DNA from: Pseudomonadota bacterium
Lineage (GTDB): Bacteria; Pseudomonadota; Alphaproteobacteria; SP197
Assembly (NCBI GenBank): GCA_039028155.1
Contig: JBCCIS010000046.1
Span: forward strand, 1-41,157
Length of the DNA stretch: 41,157 nucleotides
Reading direction: 5' to 3'
Both the position numbers and the translations under genes were made by a program. Positions 8,393 through 15,262 of the stretch are shown here, piece by piece. Each line of letters starts with the position of its first letter. The first letter of the stretch is position 1. The notes under the pieces are model-generated. The model saw nothing but the letters and a program-made list of their open reading frames with translations. It did not search any database and was not told where the DNA came from.

Positions 8393-9724
8393 TCATCTGA
8401 GTGCGATGATCGAGCCGGAATCCTCGATCAGGAAGACCGTCTCCTGGGCGGCAATCGGCGCCAGCGGGAAGCCGTCGCCCGGCTCCAGCGCGCCCAGGAT
8501 CTCGCCGGTATAGGGCGAGATGGAAACGACCTGGCCGGACGTGCTGGTCACCAACAGGCGGTCGCTGACCAGCAACGGGCCGTTCCACATGATCGGGTCG
8601 TCACGCTCATCAACGTCTTCGTATTGCGGCAATGGTGTCACCCATCGCACGCGGCCATCCGCGCGCACCAGGCACACCACGTTGCCGTCGGTAGTGACGA
8701 TATAGATGTAATCGCCGGCAACCCAAGGCATTTGGACACCGCTCAACTGGCGCTCCCACAGCCTGGCACCGGCCGCCAGGTCAATCGCGACAAGCCGGCC
8801 GCCATGGCTGACGGCAAAGACCTGACCGCTATCGATCACCGTGCTGGCGTTGATATCGTTCAGCGCCGCGAGACTGCCAATGCGCGAACCGTAGGACAGG
8901 ATATCCGACCAGATGACCCGGCCGTTCTCGGCCTGCAGCGCATAAATCTCGCCTGACGAATAGGCTACCACCACGGCGGAGCCGGAGATCGCCGGACTGG
9001 CGCCGCCAAGCAATCCGGCGGTTTCCTCGATCCCTCTGTGAGTCCAAAGGGTCTCACCGGTGTCGGCATCCATGACGACAAGCTCGTTGTCGGATGTCAG
9101 GACATAAAGGCGCCCCTGGCTCACCGTGGGCGCGGCCCGCAGCGGCGGCCCAAGCGTGCGCCGCCAGTATTCCTCGCCCGTCTGGGCATCGAGCAGGACG
9201 ACCTCGCCAAAGCCGGTCGTCGCATAGATCCGGCCACGATAGAACGCCAATCCGCCGCCCCAACCGCCGTCATCCTCGATTTCCGGTGTCAGGTCGACAT
9301 CCCACAGCTCATCGCCCGTGTTGATGTCGAAGGCTCTGACCTCGGCGTCCGCATCCATGGTGTAGACGACACCAAGGGCAGAGACAGGCGATGCGATAAG
9401 GCGGCGAAAGCGCCCCTCGCCCTCGCCAATGCCGGCCGACCACGCCTCTGTCAGGTCGCCAGGTGCCGCCACGTGCAGCATGGCCTTGTCCACCAGGCCG
9501 CCGTTTTGCGGCCAGTTCGGCGTCGGGATGGGCGGCGGCAGCACAATTGGTGTCTCAGCGATTCCCGGATCAGCCGCCAGGTCCTGCTCCAATTGCAGGA
9601 TGGCGATGCGTTCGCCCGGCAAAGGCGGCGGCGGCGGCTGGCCCAGATAATCCAAGTCCAGTGCATCGCAGGCCGCCAGGAGCACACCGACCACGGCCAA
9701 CAGGCCGACAACACGAGATGTCAT
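8393..9724 (-). CDS. bamB: Outer membrane assembly lipoprotein BamB
   Basis: A 443-residue lipoprotein. A short signal peptide ends in the lipobox LLAAC with lipidated Cys19, followed by a proline-rich linker. About eight PQQ-like beta-propeller blades follow, with repeated patterns such as VYTMDADAEVRAFDINTGDELW, VVLLDAQTGEEYWRR and LVVMDADTGETLWTH. BamB helps the BAM complex insert beta-barrel proteins and would serve clients such as the autotransporter in this window. The start overlaps the stop of the upstream YfgM-like gene by 4 bases. Confidence 0.9.
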   Translation of the reverse strand: MTSRVVGLLAVVGVLLAACDALDLDYLGQPPPPPLPGERIAILQLEQDLAADPGIAETPIVLPPPIPTPNWPQNGGLVDKAMLHVAAPGDLTEAWSAGIGEGEGRFRRLIASPVSALGVVYTMDADAEVRAFDINTGDELWDVDLTPEIEDDGGWGGGLAFYRGRIYATTGFGEVVLLDAQTGEEYWRRTLGPPLRAAPTVSQGRLYVLTSDNELVVMDADTGETLWTHRGIEETAGLLGGASPAISGSAVVVAYSSGEIYALQAENGRVIWSDILSYGSRIGSLAALNDINASTVIDSGQVFAVSHGGRLVAIDLAAGARLWERQLSGVQMPWVAGDYIYIVTTDGNVVCLVRADGRVRWVTPLPQYEDVDERDDPIMWNGPLLVSDRLLVTSTSGQVVSISPYTGEILGALEPGDGFPLAPIAAQETVFLIEDSGSIIALR

Positions 9725-10383
9725 TCGCCGCCACCCGCCATGACATTGAGTTCGCTGGCGCGGTTGCGCAGGGTGGTCGGCGTCTCAGGGTCGGCGATCA
9801 AGGCGTCGAAGATGCGCTGTGCCTCCTGGTTATCGCCGTCGCGCATGGCGAGCAGCCCCTGAAGCTCCCGAGCGGAAAAGCGCCAGGGTGCGCCATCGGC
9901 CGCGAGCGGTTCGAGCCGTTCGGCGATCTGGCGGGAGTCAGCGCTGTCGAGCATCAGCATGGCGGCATAGAGCCGGGCAAGCTGACCGGTCGCGGTCTCG
10001 GGCCCGGCTTCGGCAGCGATGCGGTCGTAAAGCTCAAGCGCGCTCTCACGGTCGCCGGCGACGGCGAGCGACGCGGCTTGGCGCAGGCCGCCCAGGGCCG
10101 GATACCCGCCGCTGCCGTCCTCGACGAGCTGGCCGAATCCCTCGGCCGCCGCGACGTGGTCACCAAACGCCGCCGCGCGATCGGCGTGCCAGTAGATATA
10201 GCCGTCCTGGGCTAGGCTGCCCTGGCGGTATTCTCGCCAGCCGACAAAGGCCAGGACGACAACCAGCACAAGGACCAGCCCGCCGACGGCGTAGCGGCCA
10301 TAGGCCTTCCATAGCTTTTGCCATTGCTCGCGCTTGAGATCCTCATCGATCTCGCGCATTAGTTGGTCGCTGGGGTCGCTCAC
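9721..10383 (-). CDS. YfgM-like tetratricopeptide membrane protein
   Basis: A 220-residue protein. It has a charged N-terminus (LMREIDEDLKREQWQKLWKA), one membrane helix at about residues 32-50 (YAVGGLVLVLVVVLAFVGW), and a periplasmic part with TPR-like helix pairs (ASLAVAGDRESALELYDRIA, GLLAMRDGDNQEAQRIFDAL). This matches the YfgM/TPR_21 family, an ancillary SecYEG-chaperone protein usually encoded before bamB. I chose GTG 10383 (VSDPSDQLMREID), because the longer frame upstream runs through basic sequence without family character. The ATGA overlap with bamB shows coupling. Confidence 0.82.
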   Translation of the reverse strand: MSDPSDQLMREIDEDLKREQWQKLWKAYGRYAVGGLVLVLVVVLAFVGWREYRQGSLAQDGYIYWHADRAAAFGDHVAAAEGFGQLVEDGSGGYPALGGLRQAASLAVAGDRESALELYDRIAAEAGPETATGQLARLYAAMLMLDSADSRQIAERLEPLAADGAPWRFSARELQGLLAMRDGDNQEAQRIFDALIADPETPTTLRNRASELNVMAGGGE

Positions 10384-10429
10384 AAACCTGATACCTCTCC
10401 GCTGCGCGGCTAACTTAGCCATCGCGCGA

Positions 10430-10459
10430 TTAGCATGCAACGCGCCTGAATGATGCCAA
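10430..10459 (-). promoter_or_regulatory. Candidate promoter of the yfgM-like/bamB/der unit
   Basis: On the minus strand a TTGGCA (10454-10459) and a TGCTAA (10430-10435) are separated by 18 bases, about 45 bases before the GTG start. The match to sigma-70 boxes is moderate, and the -10 box is weak. The assignment is from sequence alone. Confidence 0.3.
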
Positions 10460-10558
10460 AAAATGGCGTTGGCATGGCACCTTGAGGCTGGCCGACACCG
10501 GATTGAAACGACGAAACGGATTGCCATCCAGGCGCGCGATACCACATGACTCCCCGTT

Positions 10559-10903
10559 ATGTCCGAACCCCGCACCTATCGCGAGTTTTGGCCGTTTTAC
10601 GTCGGCGAACACCGCCTGGAGGCCACACGGCGCCTTCACTTTGTCGGCACGGCCCTTGTTATCGCGATGCCGGTCCTTGCCTTGGTGACCTGGAACGGGT
10701 GGTGGCTGGTGGCCATGCCGTTCCTTGGCTACGGCTTCGCCTGGGTCGGCCACTTTTTTGTCGAGCGCAACAAACCCGCGACCTTCAGGCTCCCGGTGTG
10801 GAGCCTGATCGGTGATTTCCACATGTTCGCCCTGATGTGTTTGGGCCGGATGAACGATGAGGTCGCGCGCTGCACCCGCCAAAACCGCTCTGTCGGCGCA
10901 TGA
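10559..10903 (+). CDS. DUF962/Mpo1-like membrane protein
   Basis: A 114-residue protein of the DUF962 family, whose yeast member Mpo1 is an iron-dependent dioxygenase in fatty-acid alpha-oxidation. Family marks are FWPFYVGEHRLEATRRLHFVGT at the N-terminus, two central hydrophobic helices, and GHFFVERNKPATF followed by WSLIGDFHMF. The spaced histidines (in GEH, RLH, GHFF and DFH) fit the family's metal ligands. Small single-domain versions like this are common in proteobacteria, and their substrate is untested in most. The start ATG is the first before the conserved core. Confidence 0.85.
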   Translation: MSEPRTYREFWPFYVGEHRLEATRRLHFVGTALVIAMPVLALVTWNGWWLVAMPFLGYGFAWVGHFFVERNKPATFRLPVWSLIGDFHMFALMCLGRMNDEVARCTRQNRSVGA

Positions 10904-10965
10904 GTGTTGATCGCACGCACTGACGCGCCCTATTCTTGCACCGTGAGGGCGCGGAGGGGCCGGTC

Positions 10966-11610
10966 ATGTTGACGATTGCTGAGGAGATCCTTCTCCTCGT
11001 ACTGGATGACGAGACCGGTACGTTTGTTAACGAACCCGATGTGCATATCGGTTACGCCGTCGCTGGCGCGGTTCTGATGGATCTGGCGCTGGCCAACCGA
11101 ATTGACGCCGATAACGAAAAGCTGTTTGTCGCCGATAAGACAGCGACCGGCGATGCGGTTCAGGACTCGGTTCTCGAACGGCTGGAAAGCTCCAGCGAGC
11201 TGCACGACGCCGGCTACTGGGTCGGCGAGATCGGCCGCGATTCGCGCGACTTACGCGAACGCGTCCTGCACCGCCTGGTCGAACGCGGCATCCTTAAAGA
11301 AGTCGACAAGAAGATCCTCTGGGTATTCGAAACGCGGCGCTATCCCATGGTCGACGGCAAGGAAGAGCGTGAGGTCAAACGCCGCATCTTGGATGTTCTG
11401 CTCAGCGACTCCACGCCCGAGCCACGCGATATCGTCATCATCTGCCTGGCCGATGCCTGCAACCTGTTCGATCAGATCTTGAGCGAGCGCGAGGTCGAGC
11501 ATGTCGAGCCGCGCATCGACGAGATCGTCAAGATGGATGTCATCGGACAGGCCGTCGCCAACACCATCCGGGAAATCCGCGCCTCGATCGCACCGATGAT
11601 GATGATGTAG
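10966..11610 (+). CDS. GPP34 family (GOLPH3/Vps74-like) phosphoprotein
   Basis: A 214-residue, mostly helical protein of the GPP34 family. It begins MLTIAEEILLLVLDDETGTF, the classical opening of the domain (in GOLPH3, L-T-L-x-E-E-x-L-L-L-x-L-x-D). It continues with YAVAGAVLMDLALANRID and a helix bundle ending ADACNLFDQIL. In eukaryotes GOLPH3 binds PI4P at the Golgi; bacterial members have no settled role. ATG 10966 is preceded by GGAGGGG at about 10953. A run of methionines closes the protein (ASIAPMMMM). The next gene is a transporter 18 bases downstream. Confidence 0.82.
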   Translation: MLTIAEEILLLVLDDETGTFVNEPDVHIGYAVAGAVLMDLALANRIDADNEKLFVADKTATGDAVQDSVLERLESSSELHDAGYWVGEIGRDSRDLRERVLHRLVERGILKEVDKKILWVFETRRYPMVDGKEEREVKRRILDVLLSDSTPEPRDIVIICLADACNLFDQILSEREVEHVEPRIDEIVKMDVIGQAVANTIREIRASIAPMMMM

Positions 11611-11628
11611 GCGGACGCCACGCTGAGA

Positions 11629-12525
11629 TTGTTGCAGCAGCGGCTCTCGGCCCTTTCCGGCGGCAAGACCGCCGCCGGCGTCGGTTTCATGCTGCTTTCC
11701 ATGATGCTGATGGCATCGATGGACGCGACCGCGAAGTACCTGGTCAGCGACTACGCCATCGTCCAGATCCTGTGGGTACGTTTCGTCATCTTTTTGGTCG
11801 TCGCGCTGGTTCTTGCCGGGCGCCGCGGCATTCAGCGCGCGGTTGCCTCGCGGCATTGGAAACTGCAGATCGTGCGGTCCCTCGTGCTGCTGGCCGAGGC
11901 GGCCGTGTTCATCCTGGGCTTCAGTCTGCTGCCATTGGCCGACGTGCATGCGGTCGCGGCGGTGGCACCGTTGATCGCGACGGCGCTCGCGGTGCCGCTT
12001 CTGGGCGAAAAGGTCGGACCGCACCGGTGGACGGCCGTCGCGGTCGGCCTGATCGGCGTCCTCATCATCATCCGGCCGGGTGCCGACGCGCTCTCCTGGT
12101 CCGCCGCCGTGCCGCTGGCGGCAGCTTTCCTATGGGCGCTCTACCAGGTCCTGGTCCGCAAGGTCGGCCTTGACGACGCGGTGACGACGACCGCGCTCTA
12201 TACGGCAGTCGTCGGCCTGATCGTCCTGAGCGTCTTGGCCCCCTTCGTGTGGCGCGCGCCAGACCTCGAAGGCTGGCTCCTAATGCTGCTCGTCGGCGTC
12301 CTGGGCGCCGGCGCGCACATCATCCTCTTCAAGGCATTCGCCTTGGCACCGGCCTCGTTCCTACAGCCATTCGGCTATTTCCTGCTGGTCTGGGCGGCGT
12401 TCCTGGGATTTGTCGTGTTCCACCACATCCCCGATGTCTGGACGATCATCGGCGCCATCGTCGTGGTCGCCGGCGGCCTCTACGCGCTGCACCGCGAGAG
12501 GTTGCGCAAACGCAGGCCGGGCTAA
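11629..12525 (+). CDS. EamA/DMT family transporter
   Basis: A 298-residue membrane protein with about ten hydrophobic helices in two EamA repeats. The first includes MASMDATAKYLVSDYAIVQILWVRF, the usual opening of the domain. The second follows WSAAVPLAAAFLWALYQVLVRKV. DMT proteins export metabolites or drugs, and the substrate is not predictable here. The listed start is a TTG; an internal ATG at 11689 (MLLSMMLMASMD) would also keep the first helix. It converges with the next transporter gene, sharing 4 bases at the 3' ends. Confidence 0.87.
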   Translation: MLQQRLSALSGGKTAAGVGFMLLSMMLMASMDATAKYLVSDYAIVQILWVRFVIFLVVALVLAGRRGIQRAVASRHWKLQIVRSLVLLAEAAVFILGFSLLPLADVHAVAAVAPLIATALAVPLLGEKVGPHRWTAVAVGLIGVLIIIRPGADALSWSAAVPLAAAFLWALYQVLVRKVGLDDAVTTTALYTAVVGLIVLSVLAPFVWRAPDLEGWLLMLLVGVLGAGAHIILFKAFALAPASFLQPFGYFLLVWAAFLGFVVFHHIPDVWTIIGAIVVVAGGLYALHRERLRKRRPG

Positions 12526-13406
12526 CGCTGGCGGCGACTGCCCGTCATCGCATTAAAGAAGACCGCGCCCATGACAACAGCACCGCCGATGAACGCCAGC
12601 ATGGTCGGCGCTTCGCCCAGGATCAGCCAGACCCAGAGTGGACCGAAGATGACCTCGATCAGGCCCAGAACCATGAGTTCGGCGGCCGGCACATACTTGG
12701 CGCCGGCGGCATAGAGCACCAGCGCCGCGGAAACCTGAAAGGCGCCCATGTAGAGGCACAGCGCGAGATCGTGGTCGCTGATTGCGAAATCGCCGAGCTG
12801 CGTCGCCGAGATCATGCAGATGATGACGGAAGCCAGCATGACGCCCGGCACCATGTCGCTTTGACGTCCGGCGCGTAGCGAAACGCCGAAGGCGGCGAAC
12901 GTCATCGCGGCCCCCAGCGCCATCAGGTTGCCGAGCACGCGGCCGTCGCCGACGCCTTCCCACATCATGACGGCAACGCCGATCAGAGCCGCCGACATGG
13001 CGAGCCACGTTGCGCGCCGGACCGGCTCCTTCAGCACGAACCAGCCGATCAGGGCGGCGAAGAACGGTTGGGCGCTGATGATGAAGAAGACGCTTGCCGC
13101 GCGCGTGTGATAGAACGAGCCGATATAGAGAAGGTTGCTGACGGCCAGACATAGGCCGGTCGCCGCCATGGCCAAAAGGCCGCTTGTGAACGCCCGTGCA
13201 ACACGGCCGCGGTGTTTGATCAGTGTGATGCTGCCCAGGACCACAATCGCCGAGATCGAACGGTAGAACTGGACATGCCAGATACCGGCGTTGTCCATCA
13301 TGCCGATCAGGACGCCGGACTGGCTGATAAAGAAACCGCCCAGCAGGACCAGGCCGACACCCCGGAGATAATGCGGACTTCGCTCGATAACCGCCCCCAC
13401 GCGCAA
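12522..13406 (-). CDS. EamA/DMT family transporter
   Basis: A second DMT permease, 294 residues, ten predicted helices in two EamA repeats (LVLLGGFFISQSGVLIGMMDNAGIWHVQFYRS in the first, LGEAPTMLAFIGGAVVMGAVFF at the end). It differs clearly from the convergent neighbour and is not a recent duplicate. Start choices are TTG 13406 or GTG 13400, six bases apart. It lies 12 bases downstream of the glutathione-transferase gene on the same strand and may be cotranscribed with it. Confidence 0.86.
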   Translation of the reverse strand: MRVGAVIERSPHYLRGVGLVLLGGFFISQSGVLIGMMDNAGIWHVQFYRSISAIVVLGSITLIKHRGRVARAFTSGLLAMAATGLCLAVSNLLYIGSFYHTRAASVFFIISAQPFFAALIGWFVLKEPVRRATWLAMSAALIGVAVMMWEGVGDGRVLGNLMALGAAMTFAAFGVSLRAGRQSDMVPGVMLASVIICMISATQLGDFAISDHDLALCLYMGAFQVSAALVLYAAGAKYVPAAELMVLGLIEVIFGPLWVWLILGEAPTMLAFIGGAVVMGAVFFNAMTGSRRQR

Positions 13407-13417
13407 GCAGATCGAGA

Positions 13418-14056
13418 CTAGCTGAGCGCGTCCAAACCGGCGATCTTGTTGTGATCGTAGACGGCCTTGACCGACGGTCGCGCCACCAGCGCTTCCAGAT
13501 TGCGCCAGACATTCGGGTACTTTCTAAGCGAGGTGTGCTGGGGTCCGTTCCAGGCCGCCAGCATCGCCATATAGAAATCGGCAATCGTCAAGGTCGGCCC
13601 GAAGAAGTGGGGCCCCTTGCCGATCATCGTGTCGATCCGGCCCCAGAGGTCGGTGAGCCACTCACTGGCTTTCGCGTCGACGGATGACTCGCACGCCGGC
13701 GCCGTGACGTGACGTTCGGGATAGAAGTGCATGTGGTAAGAGGGCTGCAGCATCTCGGCCATGAAGAAGACCGTTTGATAGAGGTGGCCTCGTTCGACGC
13801 TGCCTGGCGCCGGTGCCAGGCCGGCATCGGGGAAGCGGTCGGCCAGATGGAATAGGATGGCAGCGGCCTGGTAGAACACCTCGCCGTTCTCGTCGACAAG
13901 CGTCGGCACCTTGCGGTGTGGGTTGAGCGCCAGATAGTCCTCCGGCCACGGCTGGTCGAAGTCGATGAAGGCGAGCTCGTAGTCCGCGCCGACTTCTTCG
14001 AGCGCCATGTGCGGCGCCATCGCCGCCGAAACGTACGTGTAGAATAGCCGAAACAT
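13418..14056 (-). CDS. Glutathione S-transferase family protein
   Basis: A 212-residue cytosolic GST. The thioredoxin-fold half has FYTYVSAAMAPHMALEEVG at the active-site end, where serine or tyrosine would activate glutathione. It also has NPHRKVPTLVDENGEVFYQAAAILFHLAD, the cis-proline and glutathione-carboxylate region (usual E-S replaced by QA). The helical half ends with GPTLTIADFYMAMLAAW, the conserved N-capping motif. ATG 14056 has AGAGGGACGG about 6 bases upstream. The absence of the usual glutamate-serine pair (YQAAA) suggests altered glutathione binding. Confidence 0.86.
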   Translation of the reverse strand: MFRLFYTYVSAAMAPHMALEEVGADYELAFIDFDQPWPEDYLALNPHRKVPTLVDENGEVFYQAAAILFHLADRFPDAGLAPAPGSVERGHLYQTVFFMAEMLQPSYHMHFYPERHVTAPACESSVDAKASEWLTDLWGRIDTMIGKGPHFFGPTLTIADFYMAMLAAWNGPQHTSLRKYPNVWRNLEALVARPSVKAVYDHNKIAGLDALS

Positions 14057-14122
14057 GATGCCGTCCCTCTTGCCCTGAGCAATAGAGAAGGAACCACGGC
14101 GCACCTTTGCTGGCAAGACGTC

Positions 14123-14623
14123 CTAATCAATCGGCGGGACGGGCTCGGTCGTGATGATGTAGACGGTGATCGCTGCCTGGGTGTTGAGGAAGTACGTCTC
14201 CGACTCGACGACACTGTGGGACGCTTTCAGCACATCGAGTGATGGCGGGCCGCGCAGGAGCGTGCGCCGTGACGTGTGGTCGAGCTCGTCAGCAAGCTCG
14301 CAGGCCTGATCCTCGATCGCACCGATCAACGCCTGCCATGCCGGTGTGGGATAGAGCAGTTCCTGATAGATGATCTGCCGTTCGTCGTCGTCGGACGCGG
14401 CGACCAGCATGTCGAGCATGTCGACCAGCGCCTGATTGACGCCTTCGGACAGGGAGACGGCCAAATCACGACCACGACAAACGATGAGTTTCTCGTCGCC
14501 TTCGCGCAGGTCGCCATGGACGTACGCGCCGCGACTCTCGGCGTGACTGACCTGCGCCACCATGAGAGCAAGCACGGCTGTACCCAGCAGGATGGCACAG
14601 TGTCTCACAAATGGGTTCAACAC
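14123..14623 (-). CDS. Exported protein of unknown function
   Basis: I do not recognise this 166-residue protein. It starts at GTG 14623 behind AGGGAGG, with a clear Sec signal peptide (LLGTAVLALMVAQVSHAES, cleavage after SHA). The mature part is helical and acidic. It has one early cysteine (KLIVCRGRDLAVSLSEGVNQA) and one later (DQACELADELDH), which could form a disulfide. The end ITVYIITTEPVPPID is hydrophobic. It overlaps the upstream gene by 7 bases, so the two are probably coupled. Nothing points to a specific function. Confidence 0.65.
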   Translation of the reverse strand: MLNPFVRHCAILLGTAVLALMVAQVSHAESRGAYVHGDLREGDEKLIVCRGRDLAVSLSEGVNQALVDMLDMLVAASDDDERQIIYQELLYPTPAWQALIGAIEDQACELADELDHTSRRTLLRGPPSLDVLKASHSVVESETYFLNTQAAITVYIITTEPVPPID

Positions 14624-15108
14624 GCTGTTGTGCCTCCCTTGGACCTCGGCGGGAGGTTGCCGAGCAGGCGGCGGTCGTGACGCCACCAGCGGCGCGGGAA
14701 CCGCGTGACCCGGACGTTGCGTTGCTTGTCGAGAAGAACGTCGATGTTGCTGCAGCCGCGCGCCTTGTCACCAAACGCCGCCCAAGCAAAAAAACACAGC
14801 GCCTTGGTCTCGAACGCCTCGTCGCCACCCCGCCCGATCTTCTCGGCGAGCTTTTCCATCATCGGCGCCCAACAGGAGTCCCGGATCTCTTGATCGGTCA
14901 TCTGCATACCCTTCTCAAGGGACATTGACCGAAACGAGGCAACAACCTCGTTGGCTTCGGCCGTGAAGCGCTCCGCATCAACATGGCATGACGTCACGAT
15001 GCCGATGCCGTCCGGCCGCGCCTCGCGCAAGGTGATGAAGACCGTCGGCTGCTCGTGCGAATCCGGCGTCGATCGCCTATCAGCCATATCAGAAACGTGG
15101 TTGCTCAT
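14617..15108 (-). CDS. Hypothetical protein
   Basis: An unrecognised 163-residue protein without signal peptide or membrane helix. The middle contains a helix rich in charged residues (CHVDAERFTAEANEVVASFR, then LEKGMQMTDQEIRDSCWAPMMEKLAEKIG) and a segment FETKALCFFAWAAFGDKARGCSN. The end is very basic (RRWWRHDRRLLGNLPPRSKGG). The 7-base overlap with the exported protein downstream suggests cotranscription. ATG 15108 (MSNHVSD) was preferred over an upstream in-frame start at 15138. Confidence that it is a gene rests on this arrangement and on GC-typical codon use. Confidence 0.55.
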   Translation of the reverse strand: MSNHVSDMADRRSTPDSHEQPTVFITLREARPDGIGIVTSCHVDAERFTAEANEVVASFRSMSLEKGMQMTDQEIRDSCWAPMMEKLAEKIGRGGDEAFETKALCFFAWAAFGDKARGCSNIDVLLDKQRNVRVTRFPRRWWRHDRRLLGNLPPRSKGGTTAC

Positions 15109-15262
15109 GGCGTTTCCGGCAAGCGACGGCAAACCCATGTGATCGAAAGCCTTGGCATAATTGATCTTTTCAGCAATGGCGAATCACGGCGATAGGTGAC
15201 GAACCACAGTCAAATACGTTATCAAAGGTCTGTCGAGGCCCCACCCGCAGCTTGAGGCCATC

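Noticed and set aside
11629-13406. The two convergent DMT transporters as a recent duplication
   Set aside because: Their sequences differ throughout apart from the shared fold; two independent members of a large family are more likely.
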